Shown: positions 27,382 through 35,876, counted from the first letter of the stretch. The stretch is DNA of 64,000 nucleotides from Mycobacterium sp. 1164966.3 (GCF_001665395.1 NZ_LZSG01000044.1:248001-312000), one strand, 5' to 3'. Made by a program: numbers and translations. The notes: generated from the sequence alone by a model not told the origin.

Positions 27382-27951
27382 GTGAAGCACGTGGACATCG
27401 CGGAGCTCAGGAACGCAGTCCTGCTCGCCTGCCCCGCAGCGTCCGTGCACAATAGCCAACCCTGGCACTGGATCGCCGACGGCCGCGCCGTCCACCTGCT
27501 CGTCGATCACCGCCAAACCGTCCCTGCCGCAAACCATTCCGGTCGAGAGGCTGTCCTGAGTGGTGGCGCTGCGCTAGATCACCTGCGCGTCGCGTTGACG
27601 GCTGCGCAGTGGCGAACAAACATCACCCGGTTTCCCAACGCCAACAAGGTCGCGCGTTCGGCCACAATCGATTTCAGCCCGATCGAGGACGTCACGGACG
27701 GCCAGCGAAACCGCGCCTCAGATAGACGCATCGTCGCGCCGAAGGGTTTTCGGCGAGCTGTGATGCCTGTACCCGGCTTGGCGACCTGCCCGTCTGATCG
27801 AGACGAGCCGGACTCGCGGCATCGTGCGCGGCCTCATCGGCAATCGCGGCGAACCGCAGGTCTTGATCCGCGCAGGAATTACGCCGCCAATGAAGATCTT
27901 CCGGCCCGGACTGCGCGGCGGCCATTGGACAGTGTGCTAGAGATTCGTTAG
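27382..27951 (+). pseudogene. Acg-type nitroreductase remnant (internally deleted, frameshifted)
   Basis: The start of the frame is typical for the Acg family of FMN-dependent nitroreductase-like proteins: IAELRNAVLLACPAASVHNSQPWHW. After about 120 residues similarity stops. The family's C-terminal block (RGLIGNRGEPQVLIRAGI) appears at about 27817-27885 in another frame, and the final PARTARRPLDSVLEIR returns to the first frame. The intact family is about 320-330 residues; here 189 remain, so an internal deletion of roughly 130 residues plus frameshifts is implied. A DosR-like box and a downstream flavin-type gene suggest a former dormancy-regulon locus. Confidence 0.75.
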
Positions 27952-27973
27952 CCGATTGAGAAAGGTTGAGTCC

Positions 27974-28405
27974 ATGGCCGAGGAGCCCGTTACCGTTCTG
28001 TCCGAAGACGAAAGCTGGCGACGGTTGGGGGGCGTCGCGCTGGGCCGACTAGTCACCACATTTGCCGGCGAGCCGGAGATCTTCCCGGTCAACTATGCAG
28101 TCCAGGGGCGGACCGTGCTCTTTCGGACCGCGGAGGGCACCAAATTGTTCTCCGCCGTGGCCAGCAACACCGTGCTCTTCGAGGCCGACGACCACGACGT
28201 CGCCGAAGGCTGGAGTGTGATCGTCCGGGGCCGTGCGAAGCTGTTGCGCACCGACGCCGAGATCGCGGAAGCCGAGCGCGCGCAATTGATCCCGTGGACC
28301 GCGACCCCAAAGGTTCACTTCGTCAGGGTGACGCCCTCCGAGATCACCGGGCGGCAGTTCAGGTTCGGTCCCGAACCAGACCCGCACGCAAGTTTTGCGT
28401 CTTGA
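27974..28405 (+). CDS. Pyridoxamine 5'-phosphate oxidase-family flavin/F420-binding protein
   Basis: A 143-residue split-barrel protein: EDESWRRLGGVALGRLVTTF is the opening signature of this mycobacterial group, followed by FPVNYAVQGRTVLFRTAEGTK and the WSVIVRGRAKLL strand. These proteins bind FMN or F420 and reduce small substrates; some are induced in hypoxia. ATG at 27974 follows GAAAGGTTGAG. It begins 22 bp after the nitroreductase remnant and probably shares its promoter. Unlike its neighbours on both sides it looks intact. Confidence 0.82.
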   Translation: MAEEPVTVLSEDESWRRLGGVALGRLVTTFAGEPEIFPVNYAVQGRTVLFRTAEGTKLFSAVASNTVLFEADDHDVAEGWSVIVRGRAKLLRTDAEIAEAERAQLIPWTATPKVHFVRVTPSEITGRQFRFGPEPDPHASFAS

Positions 28406-28859
28406 AATCACCGCGCGAGCAGGGGCGTCCAGCTCGCGCGCATCGACTCCCGTGAGCCGGCGGTTGATCGCCCACGCAATCCCGGCGGGCTGAACTTTCG
28501 TGCGCTCGGCTGCCGGCCCCCGATACAACTCGTCGACCGTGTCCTACCAGCTCCCAGCCAGCACATGAAATGGCTTCCGGACAGTGGAGTCCGGTGGTGC
28601 ACGTCGCGATGCGCAGCCAGTGCGCTGCCCCGGTAGCGCCCTGCGCGAAACAGCACGGTTTCCCAGAAGTCGCACATCGTCGGAATGTGCGCGTCCAGTC
28701 CTCTAGCCCGCCTAGGTGGGTCCGCAGGATCACCGTGGTAGATCCGTTGAAAGCGATTCTGGCGGTGGAGAACTACCCGGTGGCGCGAAATCATCACGCC
28801 GTTTCTGCGGCACCCTGAACTGTTGCAGAGCGTCGCCGACAGCTTCCAAAGTCGCTGAT
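28406..28859. other. Gene-poor stretch with decayed coding sequence
   Basis: About 450 bases lacking an intact gene between the flavin-type protein and the small exported protein. The only recognisable content is the globin remnant at 28555-28745. Long frames here do not resemble proteins over most of their length. Confidence 0.6.
28555..28745 (-). pseudogene. Remnant of a group III truncated haemoglobin
   Basis: On the minus strand a segment reads HIPTMCDFWETVLFRAGRYR, then GSALAAH and HFMCWL. This is the E-to-G helix region of group III truncated globins (pattern H-P-x-x-x-DFW-x-x-VL-x-x-GRY-x-G-N/S-x-x-x-H, then HF-x-x-WL). No start codon-bearing frame with the proximal N-terminal helices precedes it, and the following residues diverge, so only about 60 residues remain. 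Intact members are about 130 residues. Confidence 0.6.
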
Positions 28860-29213
28860 TCAGAACCCGGACCCGGGCGGCCCGGAGCGCCACGGCGGCC
28901 CTGGCGGCGCGAACCACCACTTGTCCGGGTTCTTAGGCGAATACACCACCGGCATCGATTGCCCAATGGTCGGCCACTGGTCGACATCCACGGCCGTACG
29001 CAGATATGTCGCGTGCTCGTCGACGGTCGGTCCGTTGATGACGCCCGCGATGGTGGCATATTGCGCACCGCTGGCGTCCGGCCGTGGGCTCACTCCGGTG
29101 ATCAGCAGCGTGCCGTCCGCCGTCGCACCTCGGGGACCACCCGAAATGAACCGCGGAGCAAGAATCGCGACCAAAATCGCGACCAACAGGAGCACGACGG
29201 CGAATTCCCACAT
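28860..29213 (-). CDS. Small membrane-anchored protein
   Basis: A 117-residue protein starting at ATG 29211-29213 ([20 protein letters not shown]), i.e. an N-terminal signal anchor, followed by an extracellular domain of about 85 residues ending with a Pro/Gly-rich tail ([10 protein letters not shown]). The domain contains [16 protein letters not shown] and [15 protein letters not shown], resembling short beta-rich DUF-type domains of actinobacteria. Divergent from hisN with 23 bp between starts. Function unknown. Confidence 0.65.
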   Translation of the reverse strand: MWEFAVVLLLVAILVAILAPRFISGGPRGATADGTLLITGVSPRPDASGAQYATIAGVINGPTVDEHATYLRTAVDVDQWPTIGQSMPVVYSPKNPDKWWFAPPGPPWRSGPPGSGF

Positions 29214-29236
29214 CCAACAATGGTAGGACTGCAGGG

Positions 29237-30025
29237 ATGAGGTCCCCTGATCTGACGCTGGCGCTGACGTTGGCCGACCGTGCAGACACGCTGACCAGCG
29301 CCCGGTTCGGCGCACTCGACCTGCACATCGACACCAAGCCGGACCTGACGCCGGTGACTGACGCCGATCGTGCGGTCGAATCGGCGCTGCGCGAGGCGCT
29401 CGCGCGCGAGCGGCCCGAGGACAGCGTCCTCGGCGAAGAGTTCGGCGGTACAAGCACTTTCAGCGGGCGACAATGGGTCATCGACCCGATCGACGGCACC
29501 AAGAACTTCGTGCGGGGAGTGCCGGTGTGGGCCACTTTGATCGCGTTGCTGGACGACGGCGTCCCATCGGTCGGCGTCGTCAGTGCGCCGGCACTGCGGC
29601 GCCGGTGGTGGGCGGCGCGCGGCCACGGGGCATTCGCAACGGTCGAGGGCGCATCGCCCAGGCGCCTGTCGGTGTCGTCGGTGGCGGAGCTGGGCGCGGC
29701 GAGCCTGTCATTTTCCAGCCTGTCGGGGTGGGCGCGGCTGGGCCTGCGCGAACGCTTCGTCGAGCTGACCGACGCCGTATGGCGGGTACGCGCCTACGGC
29801 GACTTCCTGTCCTACTGCCTGGTGGCCGAAGGCGCCGTCGACATCGCCGCCGAGCCGGAGGTGTCGCTGTGGGATCTCGCGGCCCTGGATGTGCTGGTGT
29901 CTGAGGCCGGCGGGCAATTCACCGCCCTGGACGGCACCGCCGGCCCGCACGGCGGCAGTGCCGTGGCCAGCAATGGGCTATTACACGAGCAGGTCCTGAG
30001 CAGGCTCAACGCCTCCCACGTGTGA
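29237..30025 (+). CDS. hisN: Histidinol-phosphatase (inositol monophosphatase family)
   Basis: The 262-residue protein is a Mg-dependent phosphatase of the inositol monophosphatase fold, in actinobacteria the histidinol-phosphate phosphatase of histidine synthesis. Metal ligands are in [28 protein letters not shown] and the C-terminal [17 protein letters not shown]. Position next to fadE24 is conserved in mycobacteria. ATG at 29237 follows a short GC-rich leader containing GGACTGCAGGG. Confidence 0.9.
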   Translation: MRSPDLTLALTLADRADTLTSARFGALDLHIDTKPDLTPVTDADRAVESALREALARERPEDSVLGEEFGGTSTFSGRQWVIDPIDGTKNFVRGVPVWATLIALLDDGVPSVGVVSAPALRRRWWAARGHGAFATVEGASPRRLSVSSVAELGAASLSFSSLSGWARLGLRERFVELTDAVWRVRAYGDFLSYCLVAEGAVDIAAEPEVSLWDLAALDVLVSEAGGQFTALDGTAGPHGGSAVASNGLLHEQVLSRLNASHV

Positions 30026-30046
30026 ATTTATTAACACGACACTAGC

Positions 30047-30068
30047 TATCTTACTCCGGAGTAAGATA
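30047..30068. promoter_or_regulatory. Perfect 22-bp palindrome ahead of fadE24 (operator)
   Basis: Left half TATCTTACTCC (30047-30057) is the exact reverse complement of the right half GGAGTAAGATA (30058-30068). It lies 38 bp before the fadE24 ATG at 30107. A perfect palindrome of this size immediately ahead of fatty-acid genes is typical of a TetR-type repressor operator. I cannot name the regulator from sequence alone. Confidence 0.75.
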
Positions 30069-30106
30069 CGGTGGTTGGCATCGCCCCAACAACCGAGGCC
30101 GCTTAC

Positions 30107-31525
30107 ATGACGAACACACTTCCTGCTTCTCCGGCGTCGAATACTCCGTCGGGCAAATCCCCCTCCCGCCGCACGCGGCGCGGCCGTAAGACCGGCGTCG
30201 GGCTGCAGCCGCACAAGCGGACCGGCATCGACATCTCGCTGGCACTGCTGACGCCGCTCGTGGGTCAGGAGTTCCTGGACAAATACCACTTGCGCGATCC
30301 ACTCAACCGGTCACTGCGCTATGGCGTGAACAAGATGTTCTCCACCATGGGTGCGACCAGCCGTCAGTTCAAACGGGTGCAGAACCTGCGTGGCGCACCG
30401 ACCCGGCTCAAGTCGAGCGACAAGAACTACTTCGACCTGACGCCCGATGACGACCAGAAGCTGATTGTCGAAACCGTCAACGAATTCGCCGCGGAGATGC
30501 TGAGGCCGGCGGCGCACGACGCCGATAACGCCGCGACCTACCCGCCCGATCTGATCGCCAAAGCCACTGAGCTGGGGATCACCGCGATCAACATCCCCGA
30601 GGACTTCGAGGGCATTGCCGCACATCGCTCCAGCGTGACGAACGTGCTGGTTGGCGAGGCGCTGGCCTATGGCGATATGGGTCTGGCGCTGCCCATCCTG
30701 GCCCCGGGCGGGGTGGCGTCCGCGCTGACCCACTGGGGCAGCGCCGACCAACAGGCCACCTACCTGAAAGAGTTTGCGGGAGAGAATGTTCCGCAAGCCT
30801 GCGTGGCCATCGCCGAACCGCATGCGTTGTTCGATCCGACCCGGCTCAAGACAACCGCGACCCGTACGCCGAGCGGATACCGACTCGACGGGGTGAAGTC
30901 GCTGGTTCCGGCGGCCGCCAACGCCGAGCTGTTCATTGTCGCCGCGCAATTGAACGGCAAGCCGGCGCTGTTCATCGTCGAGTCGTCCAGTGCGGGCCTG
31001 ACGGTCAGGGCGGATCCGAGTATGGGTGTGCGTGCCGCGGCCCTGGGTCAGGTTGAGCTGTCCGGGGTTTCGGTGCCGTTGAACGCGCGGCTCGGTGAGG
31101 ATGAGGCAACCGACGCCGACTACTCCGAGGCGATCGCGCTGTCCCGGCTGGGCTGGGCCGCACTTGCGGTGGGTACGTCGCACGCTGTGCTCGACTACGT
31201 CGTCCCGTATGTCAAGGAACGCCAGGCATTCGGCGAGCCGATCGCCCATCGTCAGGCCGTTGCGTTCATGTGCGCCAACATCGCTATCGAGCTCGACGGG
31301 CTGCGGCTGATCACCTGGCGCGGCGCGTCGCGCGCCGAGCAGGGCCTGCCGTTCGCCCGGGAAGCGGCGCTGGCCAAGCGGCTCGGCTCCGACAAGGGCA
31401 TGCAGATCGGTCTGGACGGCGTGCAGTTGCTCGGCGGCCACGGCTACACCAAGGAGCACCCGGTCGAACGCTGGTACCGCGACCTGCGGGCCATCGGCGT
31501 CGCCGAGGGCGTAGTTCTCATCTAG
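30107..31525 (+). CDS. fadE24: Acyl-CoA dehydrogenase FadE24
   Basis: A 472-residue acyl-CoA dehydrogenase-family flavoprotein. A basic N-terminal extension (SRRTRRGRKTGVGLQPHKRT) precedes the ACAD fold; AYGDMGLALPILAPGG and VAIAEPHALF are the middle FAD-contact region, and the C-terminal QLLGGHGYTKEHPVERWYRD is the standard ACAD signature. ATG 30107 is preferred; a GTG at 30071 would place the ribosome-binding site inside the palindromic operator. The next gene, fadE23, starts 28 bp after its stop, so the two form an operon and probably a heteromeric enzyme. Confidence 0.88.
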   Translation: MTNTLPASPASNTPSGKSPSRRTRRGRKTGVGLQPHKRTGIDISLALLTPLVGQEFLDKYHLRDPLNRSLRYGVNKMFSTMGATSRQFKRVQNLRGAPTRLKSSDKNYFDLTPDDDQKLIVETVNEFAAEMLRPAAHDADNAATYPPDLIAKATELGITAINIPEDFEGIAAHRSSVTNVLVGEALAYGDMGLALPILAPGGVASALTHWGSADQQATYLKEFAGENVPQACVAIAEPHALFDPTRLKTTATRTPSGYRLDGVKSLVPAAANAELFIVAAQLNGKPALFIVESSSAGLTVRADPSMGVRAAALGQVELSGVSVPLNARLGEDEATDADYSEAIALSRLGWAALAVGTSHAVLDYVVPYVKERQAFGEPIAHRQAVAFMCANIAIELDGLRLITWRGASRAEQGLPFAREAALAKRLGSDKGMQIGLDGVQLLGGHGYTKEHPVERWYRDLRAIGVAEGVVLI

Positions 31526-31553
31526 TTTTACTCGGTCAATCGAAAGATCAGTC

Positions 31554-32756
31554 ATGGCAATCAATTTGGAGCTACCGCGCAAGCTGCAAGCGGTGATCAC
31601 CAAAACGCATCAGGGCGTCGCGGAGATGGTGCGGCCCATCGCCCGCAAGTACGACCTGAAGGAACACGCCTACCCGGTCGAGCTGGACACGCTGATCAGC
31701 CTGTTCGAAGGAGCGTCGGAGTCGTTCAGCTTCGCCGGAGCCGATGCGCTGCGCGACAGCGAGGACAAAGACGACAACCACAACGGCGCCAACATGGCCG
31801 CGCTGGTTCAGTCGATGGAGGCCAGCTGGGGCGATGTGGCGATGATGCTGTCCATCCCCTATCAGGGCCTGGGCAATGCGGCCATCTCCGCCGTGGCCAC
31901 CGATGAGCAACTGGAACGGCTGGGCAAGGTGTGGGCCGCGATGGCGATCACCGAGCCCGGGTTCGGGTCGGACTCGGCAGCCGTCACGACGACGGCGACA
32001 CTGGACGGCGACGAGTACGTCATCAACGGCGAGAAGATTTTCGTCACCGCGGGGTCACGGGCCACCCACATCGTGGTGTGGGCCACGCTGGACAAGTCGA
32101 AGGGCCGAGCGGCGATCAAGTCATTCATCGTGCCGCGTGAGCACCCCGGTGTCACCGTGGAGCGTCTCGAGCACAAGCTTGGCATCAAGGGATCCGACAC
32201 CGCGGTGATCCGTTTCGACAACGCCCGCATTCCCAAAGACAATCTGCTAGGCAACCCGGAAATCGAAGTCGGTAAGGGCTTTTCCGGGGTGATGGAGACC
32301 TTCGACAACACCCGGCCCATCGTTGCGGCTATGGCCGTCGGCATCGGTCGTGCCGCGCTGGAGGAAATCCGCAAGATCCTCACCAATGCCGGGGTGGAGA
32401 TCGACTACGACCGGCCGGCCCATGTGCAGAGCGCTGCGGCGGCCGAGTTCCTGCGGATGGAGGCCGATTGGGAGGCCAGCTACCTGCTGTCGCTGCGGGC
32501 GGCCTGGCAGGCCGACAACAACATTCCCAACTCCAAAGAAGCCTCGATGAGCAAGGCCAAGGCCGGCCGGATGGCCAGCGACGTCACCTGCAAATCCGTT
32601 GAATTGGCCGGCACCACAGGCTATTCGGAGCAATCGCTGCTGGAGAAGTGGGCCCGCGACTCCAAGATCCTGGACATCTTCGAGGGCACCCAGCAGATCC
32701 AGCAGTTGGTAGTCGCGCGCCGGCTGCTGGGCCTGTCGTCGTCTGAGCTGAAGTAG
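31554..32756 (+). CDS. fadE23: Acyl-CoA dehydrogenase FadE23
   Basis: The 400-residue partner of FadE24. ACAD hallmarks are AMAITEPGFGSDSAAV (FAD and substrate contact), VINGEKIFVTAGSRA and the C-terminal GYSEQSLLEKWARDSKILDI with FEGTQQIQQL. Mycobacterial FadE proteins often work as alpha2beta2 heterotetramers with one subunit carrying the catalytic base; the paired layout here fits. Substrate not deducible. A large hairpin follows the stop. Confidence 0.88.
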   Translation: MAINLELPRKLQAVITKTHQGVAEMVRPIARKYDLKEHAYPVELDTLISLFEGASESFSFAGADALRDSEDKDDNHNGANMAALVQSMEASWGDVAMMLSIPYQGLGNAAISAVATDEQLERLGKVWAAMAITEPGFGSDSAAVTTTATLDGDEYVINGEKIFVTAGSRATHIVVWATLDKSKGRAAIKSFIVPREHPGVTVERLEHKLGIKGSDTAVIRFDNARIPKDNLLGNPEIEVGKGFSGVMETFDNTRPIVAAMAVGIGRAALEEIRKILTNAGVEIDYDRPAHVQSAAAAEFLRMEADWEASYLLSLRAAWQADNNIPNSKEASMSKAKAGRMASDVTCKSVELAGTTGYSEQSLLEKWARDSKILDIFEGTQQIQQLVVARRLLGLSSSELK

Positions 32757-32761
32757 CCACG

Positions 32762-32821
32762 GCGAGCAGACGCAAAATCCCTCGAAATCAACGATTTTGG
32801 GGGGATTTTGTGTCTGCTCGC
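32762..32821. terminator. Long hairpin after fadE23, likely bidirectional terminator
   Basis: GCGAGCAGACGCAAAATCCC at 32762-32781 pairs with GGGATTTTGTGTCTGCTCGC at 32802-32821 with a single G-T type mismatch and a 20-base AT-rich loop. It lies 6 bp after the fadE23 stop, between convergent units. There is no long T-run, common for mycobacterial terminators. The arm sequence may belong to a dispersed mycobacterial intergenic repeat. Confidence 0.7.
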
Positions 32822-32951
32822 GCTAGCGCTCGCCGCGAATCAGTCGCGGATGCCGTCATGCAGTTGCGCCAAGAGCTCCGACACACCGTCAGCCGCAGCG
32901 CCATGCGGGTCGTCGCGCGCCTGATGAGCGCCGGCTGATCTCGACGCTGCG

Positions 32952-33335
32952 CTAGAGCCTGGCATCGACGACATCAGGCAGCGCCCTGACGAGCTTCGCG
33001 TCTGCCGTGAGAAACGCAAGCCCCTCCACCGTCGCCTGGGCTACCAGAATCGCGTCAAACGGGTCTTTGTGGGGCAACGCGGTGAGGTCAGACACGAGCG
33101 CGTGACGACGAGTCACGGGCAAGTCCCGCAGGGCGGATCGGTCGGTCGCATCGTCCAGGTCGTGAGGCAGCGCCAGCTTGCCGATAGCCGCCTTGATGGT
33201 GAGCTCCCACATGCTCGCGGCCGAAAAGTAAACGGCGGTGCTTGCCGCAATCCGATCGCGTGCCCCCCGGCCCAACCGGGAACTGTCGTCAAGGAGCCAC
33301 AGCACCACGTGGCTGTCAAGCAACAGACCGCTCAT
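32952..33335 (-). CDS. vapC: VapC-type PIN-domain toxin ribonuclease
   Basis: A 127-residue PIN-domain endoribonuclease, the toxin of a type II module. Acidic active-site residues are visible in LLLDSHVVLWLL (Asp), SMWELTIKA (Glu), HKDPFDAILVAQA (Asp pair) and LTADAKLV (Asp). It overlaps the antitoxin gene by 4 bp (ATGA on the minus strand), giving coupled translation. Which of the many mycobacterial VapBC pairs it corresponds to is not assigned. Confidence 0.92.
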   Translation of the reverse strand: MSGLLLDSHVVLWLLDDSSRLGRGARDRIAASTAVYFSAASMWELTIKAAIGKLALPHDLDDATDRSALRDLPVTRRHALVSDLTALPHKDPFDAILVAQATVEGLAFLTADAKLVRALPDVVDARL

Positions 33336-33562
33336 TCGATGCCGAACAACTTGTTGAGATCGCTATCGACGTCGTCGAAATGATCTGCGTTGTAGCGGAG
33401 ACGGCCAGCCAAGACCCCGAAGACGATATCGACGCGTGTGTGCGGCACGAGATCGGCAACTGGCTTACCGGCACGCGCAATTGTGATCGTCTCCCCACCC
33501 TCGACGCGAGCGAGCAACTGCGACAGATGGGTCTTCGCATCATGAATGTTTACGGTCGACAC
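33332..33562 (-). CDS. vapB: VapB-type antitoxin (Phd/YefM-like)
   Basis: A 76-residue antitoxin with the Phd/YefM N-terminal fold: VNIHDAKTHLSQLLARVEGG, then ETITIARAGKPVADLVP. The C-terminal part (DVDSDLNKLFG) would wrap the toxin. It precedes vapC and an inverted repeat 17 bp upstream of its start is a likely binding site for autoregulation. Confidence 0.92.
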   Translation of the reverse strand: MSTVNIHDAKTHLSQLLARVEGGETITIARAGKPVADLVPHTRVDIVFGVLAGRLRYNADHFDDVDSDLNKLFGIE

Positions 33563-33578
33563 AGGCCTAGGATACCGG

Positions 33579-33600
33579 ACTTAGTCTAGTTGGACTAGGT
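33579..33600. promoter_or_regulatory. Inverted repeat upstream of vapB (autoregulatory operator)
   Basis: ACTTAGTC at 33579-33586 and GACTAGGT at 33593-33600 are inverted copies matching at 7 of 8 bases with a 6-base centre. The site lies directly ahead of the antitoxin gene, where VapB-VapC complexes normally bind. Confidence 0.6.
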
Positions 33601-33611
33601 CGTGCGCCAGC

Positions 33612-34469
33612 TCAGGCAGCCACGGCATTCAACTGCTCGCGGGTCTCGTCGTCGAGTTCGATGTCGGCGGCGGCCATGTTCTCTTCGAGATGCCGTACTG
33701 ACGAAGTACCCGGAATCAGCAGAATATTGGGGGCCACGCTCAGCGTCCATGCCAGCGCAACCTGGGCCGGGGTGCGGCCGAGTTGCGCAGCCGCCCTTTG
33801 GATCACATCGTTGCCCAACACCGGATTCGACGGCATAAACGCCGATCCCAACGGGAAGAACGGGACGAACGCAATACCGCGCGTCCGGCACTCGTCCAGC
33901 ACGTCCTGCGACGACCGGTGGACCAGGTTGAAAGCGTTTTGTACACAGGCGATTTCGGTGCGCTCCAAGGCATGTTGCAGGTGCTCGAGCCGCACTTCGC
34001 TCAACCCGATTCCGCCGATCAAGCCCTCGTCACGAGCGGCGATCATCGCTGAAAGTTGGTCGTCGAAACGCTGATCCGGCCCTTCACTTTCCACCAGCCG
34101 CAGGTTGACCACGGCTAGCTGGTCGACATCGAGCGCCCACAAGTTGGTTTCGATGTCTTGGCGCAGTTCGGCAGGGTCCGAGGCCGGTAGCCATCCTCCG
34201 GTGTCGTCGCGGCGGGCACCAACTTTGCTTACCAGCGCCAAGTTCTCCGGATACGGATGCAGCGCCTCACGGATCAGCTCGTTGGCAACGTCGGGGCCGT
34301 AGAACTGGGCGGTGTCGATGTGGTCGACGCCGAGCTCGAAGGCCCGCCGCAACACGGCCAGCGCCTCGTCCCGGTCGCGCGGCGGACCGAAGGCGTTTGG
34401 GCCCGGCAGTTGCATGGCGCCGAAGCCGATGCGGCTGACCGAAAACCCACCAAGCGGGAAGGAATCCAT
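33612..34469 (-). CDS. Aldo/keto reductase
   Basis: A 285-residue NADPH-dependent oxidoreductase with the (beta/alpha)8 fold. RIGFGAMQLPGP is the opening strand, VDHIDTAQFYGPD carries the Asp and Tyr of the catalytic tetrad, and the C-terminal IPGTSSVRHLEENMAAAD is the cofactor-binding segment. It is transcribed toward vapBC and is divergent from the AcuI-like remnant. Substrate unknown. Confidence 0.88.
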   Translation of the reverse strand: MDSFPLGGFSVSRIGFGAMQLPGPNAFGPPRDRDEALAVLRRAFELGVDHIDTAQFYGPDVANELIREALHPYPENLALVSKVGARRDDTGGWLPASDPAELRQDIETNLWALDVDQLAVVNLRLVESEGPDQRFDDQLSAMIAARDEGLIGGIGLSEVRLEHLQHALERTEIACVQNAFNLVHRSSQDVLDECRTRGIAFVPFFPLGSAFMPSNPVLGNDVIQRAAAQLGRTPAQVALAWTLSVAPNILLIPGTSSVRHLEENMAAADIELDDETREQLNAVAA

Positions 34470-34491
34470 CAGGAGAGGTTAGCGTCGCATC

Positions 34492-34874
34492 ATGGACATG
34501 TTTCAAGGGCTGGTCGCGCGCCAGCGCGCCTTGGCCAGTGGCCCGTGGGCGGCGCCACGCTGGCCGATGTGCTCAGCACCGTCGACTACGGCGGCGCCTT
34601 GGCCGCCAGCGGCCTCACCGGCGGCGCCGCCCTGCACACAACGGTGATGCCGTTCGTCCTGCGCGGGGTGGCACTGCTCGGGATGGACTCCGTCCAGATG
34701 CCCATCGGGCGGCGCCGGCAACTCTGGGACCGGCTCGGCGACTCGTTGCGGCCGCGCCGGCTGGGCTCGATCACCTCCGACGTCGACGCCAAGGACGTGC
34801 TCGACGTGATCGATCAAGTTCGGGCGGGGACGTTCTCCGGGCGGGCGGTGGTGCGGGTCGCGGGCGGGTTCTGA
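34492..34874 (+). pseudogene. AcuI/YhdH-like quinone oxidoreductase, internally deleted
   Basis: ATG 34492 begins MDMFQGLVARQ, the usual start of acrylyl-CoA reductase-like (YhdH/AcuI) medium-chain dehydrogenases. After about 12-18 residues the sequence jumps, in another frame, to the family's C-terminal part: PVGGATLADVLSTVDYGG, LTGGAALHTTVMPF, LRGVALLGMDSVQ, ending GRAVVRVAGGF. Intact members are about 330 residues; roughly 200 central residues including most of the NADPH-binding fold are missing. The frame difference makes a functional protein unlikely. Confidence 0.7.
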
Positions 34875-34895
34875 AGCGGAAGTACATTGTTCGGC

Positions 34896-35876
34896 ATGCG
34901 TGCGGCACGGGTGACTCGGCTGGATGGTCCGGAAGCGATCGAGGTCGTGGAGGTCGACGAGCCGCCCGACCCTGATCTTCAAGGCGTGGTCGTCGATGTA
35001 CACGCCGCCGGCGTGGCGTTTCCCGACGCGCTGCTCACCCGCGGCCTCTATCAATACAAGCCCAACCCGCCGTTCGTGCTCGGAGCCGAGATAGCCGGAG
35101 TGATTCGATCGGCACCGGACGGCAGCCAGTGGCAACCCGGCGACCGCGTCGTCGGCTTGACGATGCTCACCGGCGGCATGGCCGAGGTCGCCGTGTTGGC
35201 ACCGGACCGGACGTTCCGGCTACCGGACAACGTCAGCTTCGAGGCCGGCGCAGGCGTGCTGTTCAACGACCTGACCGTCTACTTCGCGCTGACCGTGCGG
35301 GGCCGGCTGCAGCAGGGCGAGACGGTGCTGGTGCACGGTGCAGCGGGCGGGATCGGAACGTCGGCGCTGCGGCTGGCGCCGGCACTAGAGGCATCGCGCA
35401 CCATCGCTGTGGTGAGCACTGAGGAAAAGGGCCGCATCGCGACGGCGGCCGGTGCGACCGATGTGGTGCTGGCCGACGGGTTCAAGGACGCGGTCAAGGA
35501 GTTGACGGACGGACGAGGCGTCGACATCGTCGTCGACCCGGTCGGCGGCGACCGGATGACAGACTCGCTTCGCTCGCTCGCTGCGGGGGGTCGGCTGCTG
35601 GTGATCGGCTTCACCGGCGGCGATATCCCGACGGTGAAGGTAAACCGCCTGCTGCTCAACAACATTGACGTGGTCGGCGTCGGCTGGGGCGCTTGGACGG
35701 CGACGCATCCCGGCGCGCTCGCCGAGCAGTGGGCCGGACTGGAGGATTTGCTCACCTCTGGCCGGTTGTCACCTCCTGAGCCTGCGGTCTACCCGCTCGA
35801 GGAGGCCGCCGCGGCGGTCGCGTCGCTGGAGAATCGCACCGCCAAGGGCAAGGTCGTCTTGCGCGTCCGCGACTGA
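34896..35876 (+). CDS. fadB4: FadB4-like NADPH quinone oxidoreductase
   Basis: A 326-residue zinc-independent medium-chain dehydrogenase/reductase. The NADPH-binding VLVHGAAGGIGTSALRLA motif is in the middle and GRGVDIVVDPVGGD follows. Named fadB4 by position in mycobacterial genomes, although it is a quinone oxidoreductase-type enzyme rather than a true 3-hydroxyacyl-CoA dehydrogenase. ATG at 34896 gives the family start MRAARVTRLDGPEAI. Confidence 0.85.
   Translation: MRAARVTRLDGPEAIEVVEVDEPPDPDLQGVVVDVHAAGVAFPDALLTRGLYQYKPNPPFVLGAEIAGVIRSAPDGSQWQPGDRVVGLTMLTGGMAEVAVLAPDRTFRLPDNVSFEAGAGVLFNDLTVYFALTVRGRLQQGETVLVHGAAGGIGTSALRLAPALEASRTIAVVSTEEKGRIATAAGATDVVLADGFKDAVKELTDGRGVDIVVDPVGGDRMTDSLRSLAAGGRLLVIGFTGGDIPTVKVNRLLLNNIDVVGVGWGAWTATHPGALAEQWAGLEDLLTSGRLSPPEPAVYPLEEAAAAVASLENRTAKGKVVLRVRD

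Noticed and set aside
28359-28920. Intact minus-strand genes across the whole 28.4-28.9 kb stretch
   Set aside because: Only the globin-like 60-residue segment resembles a protein. The rest is high-GC open frame without family features and lacks a credible start.
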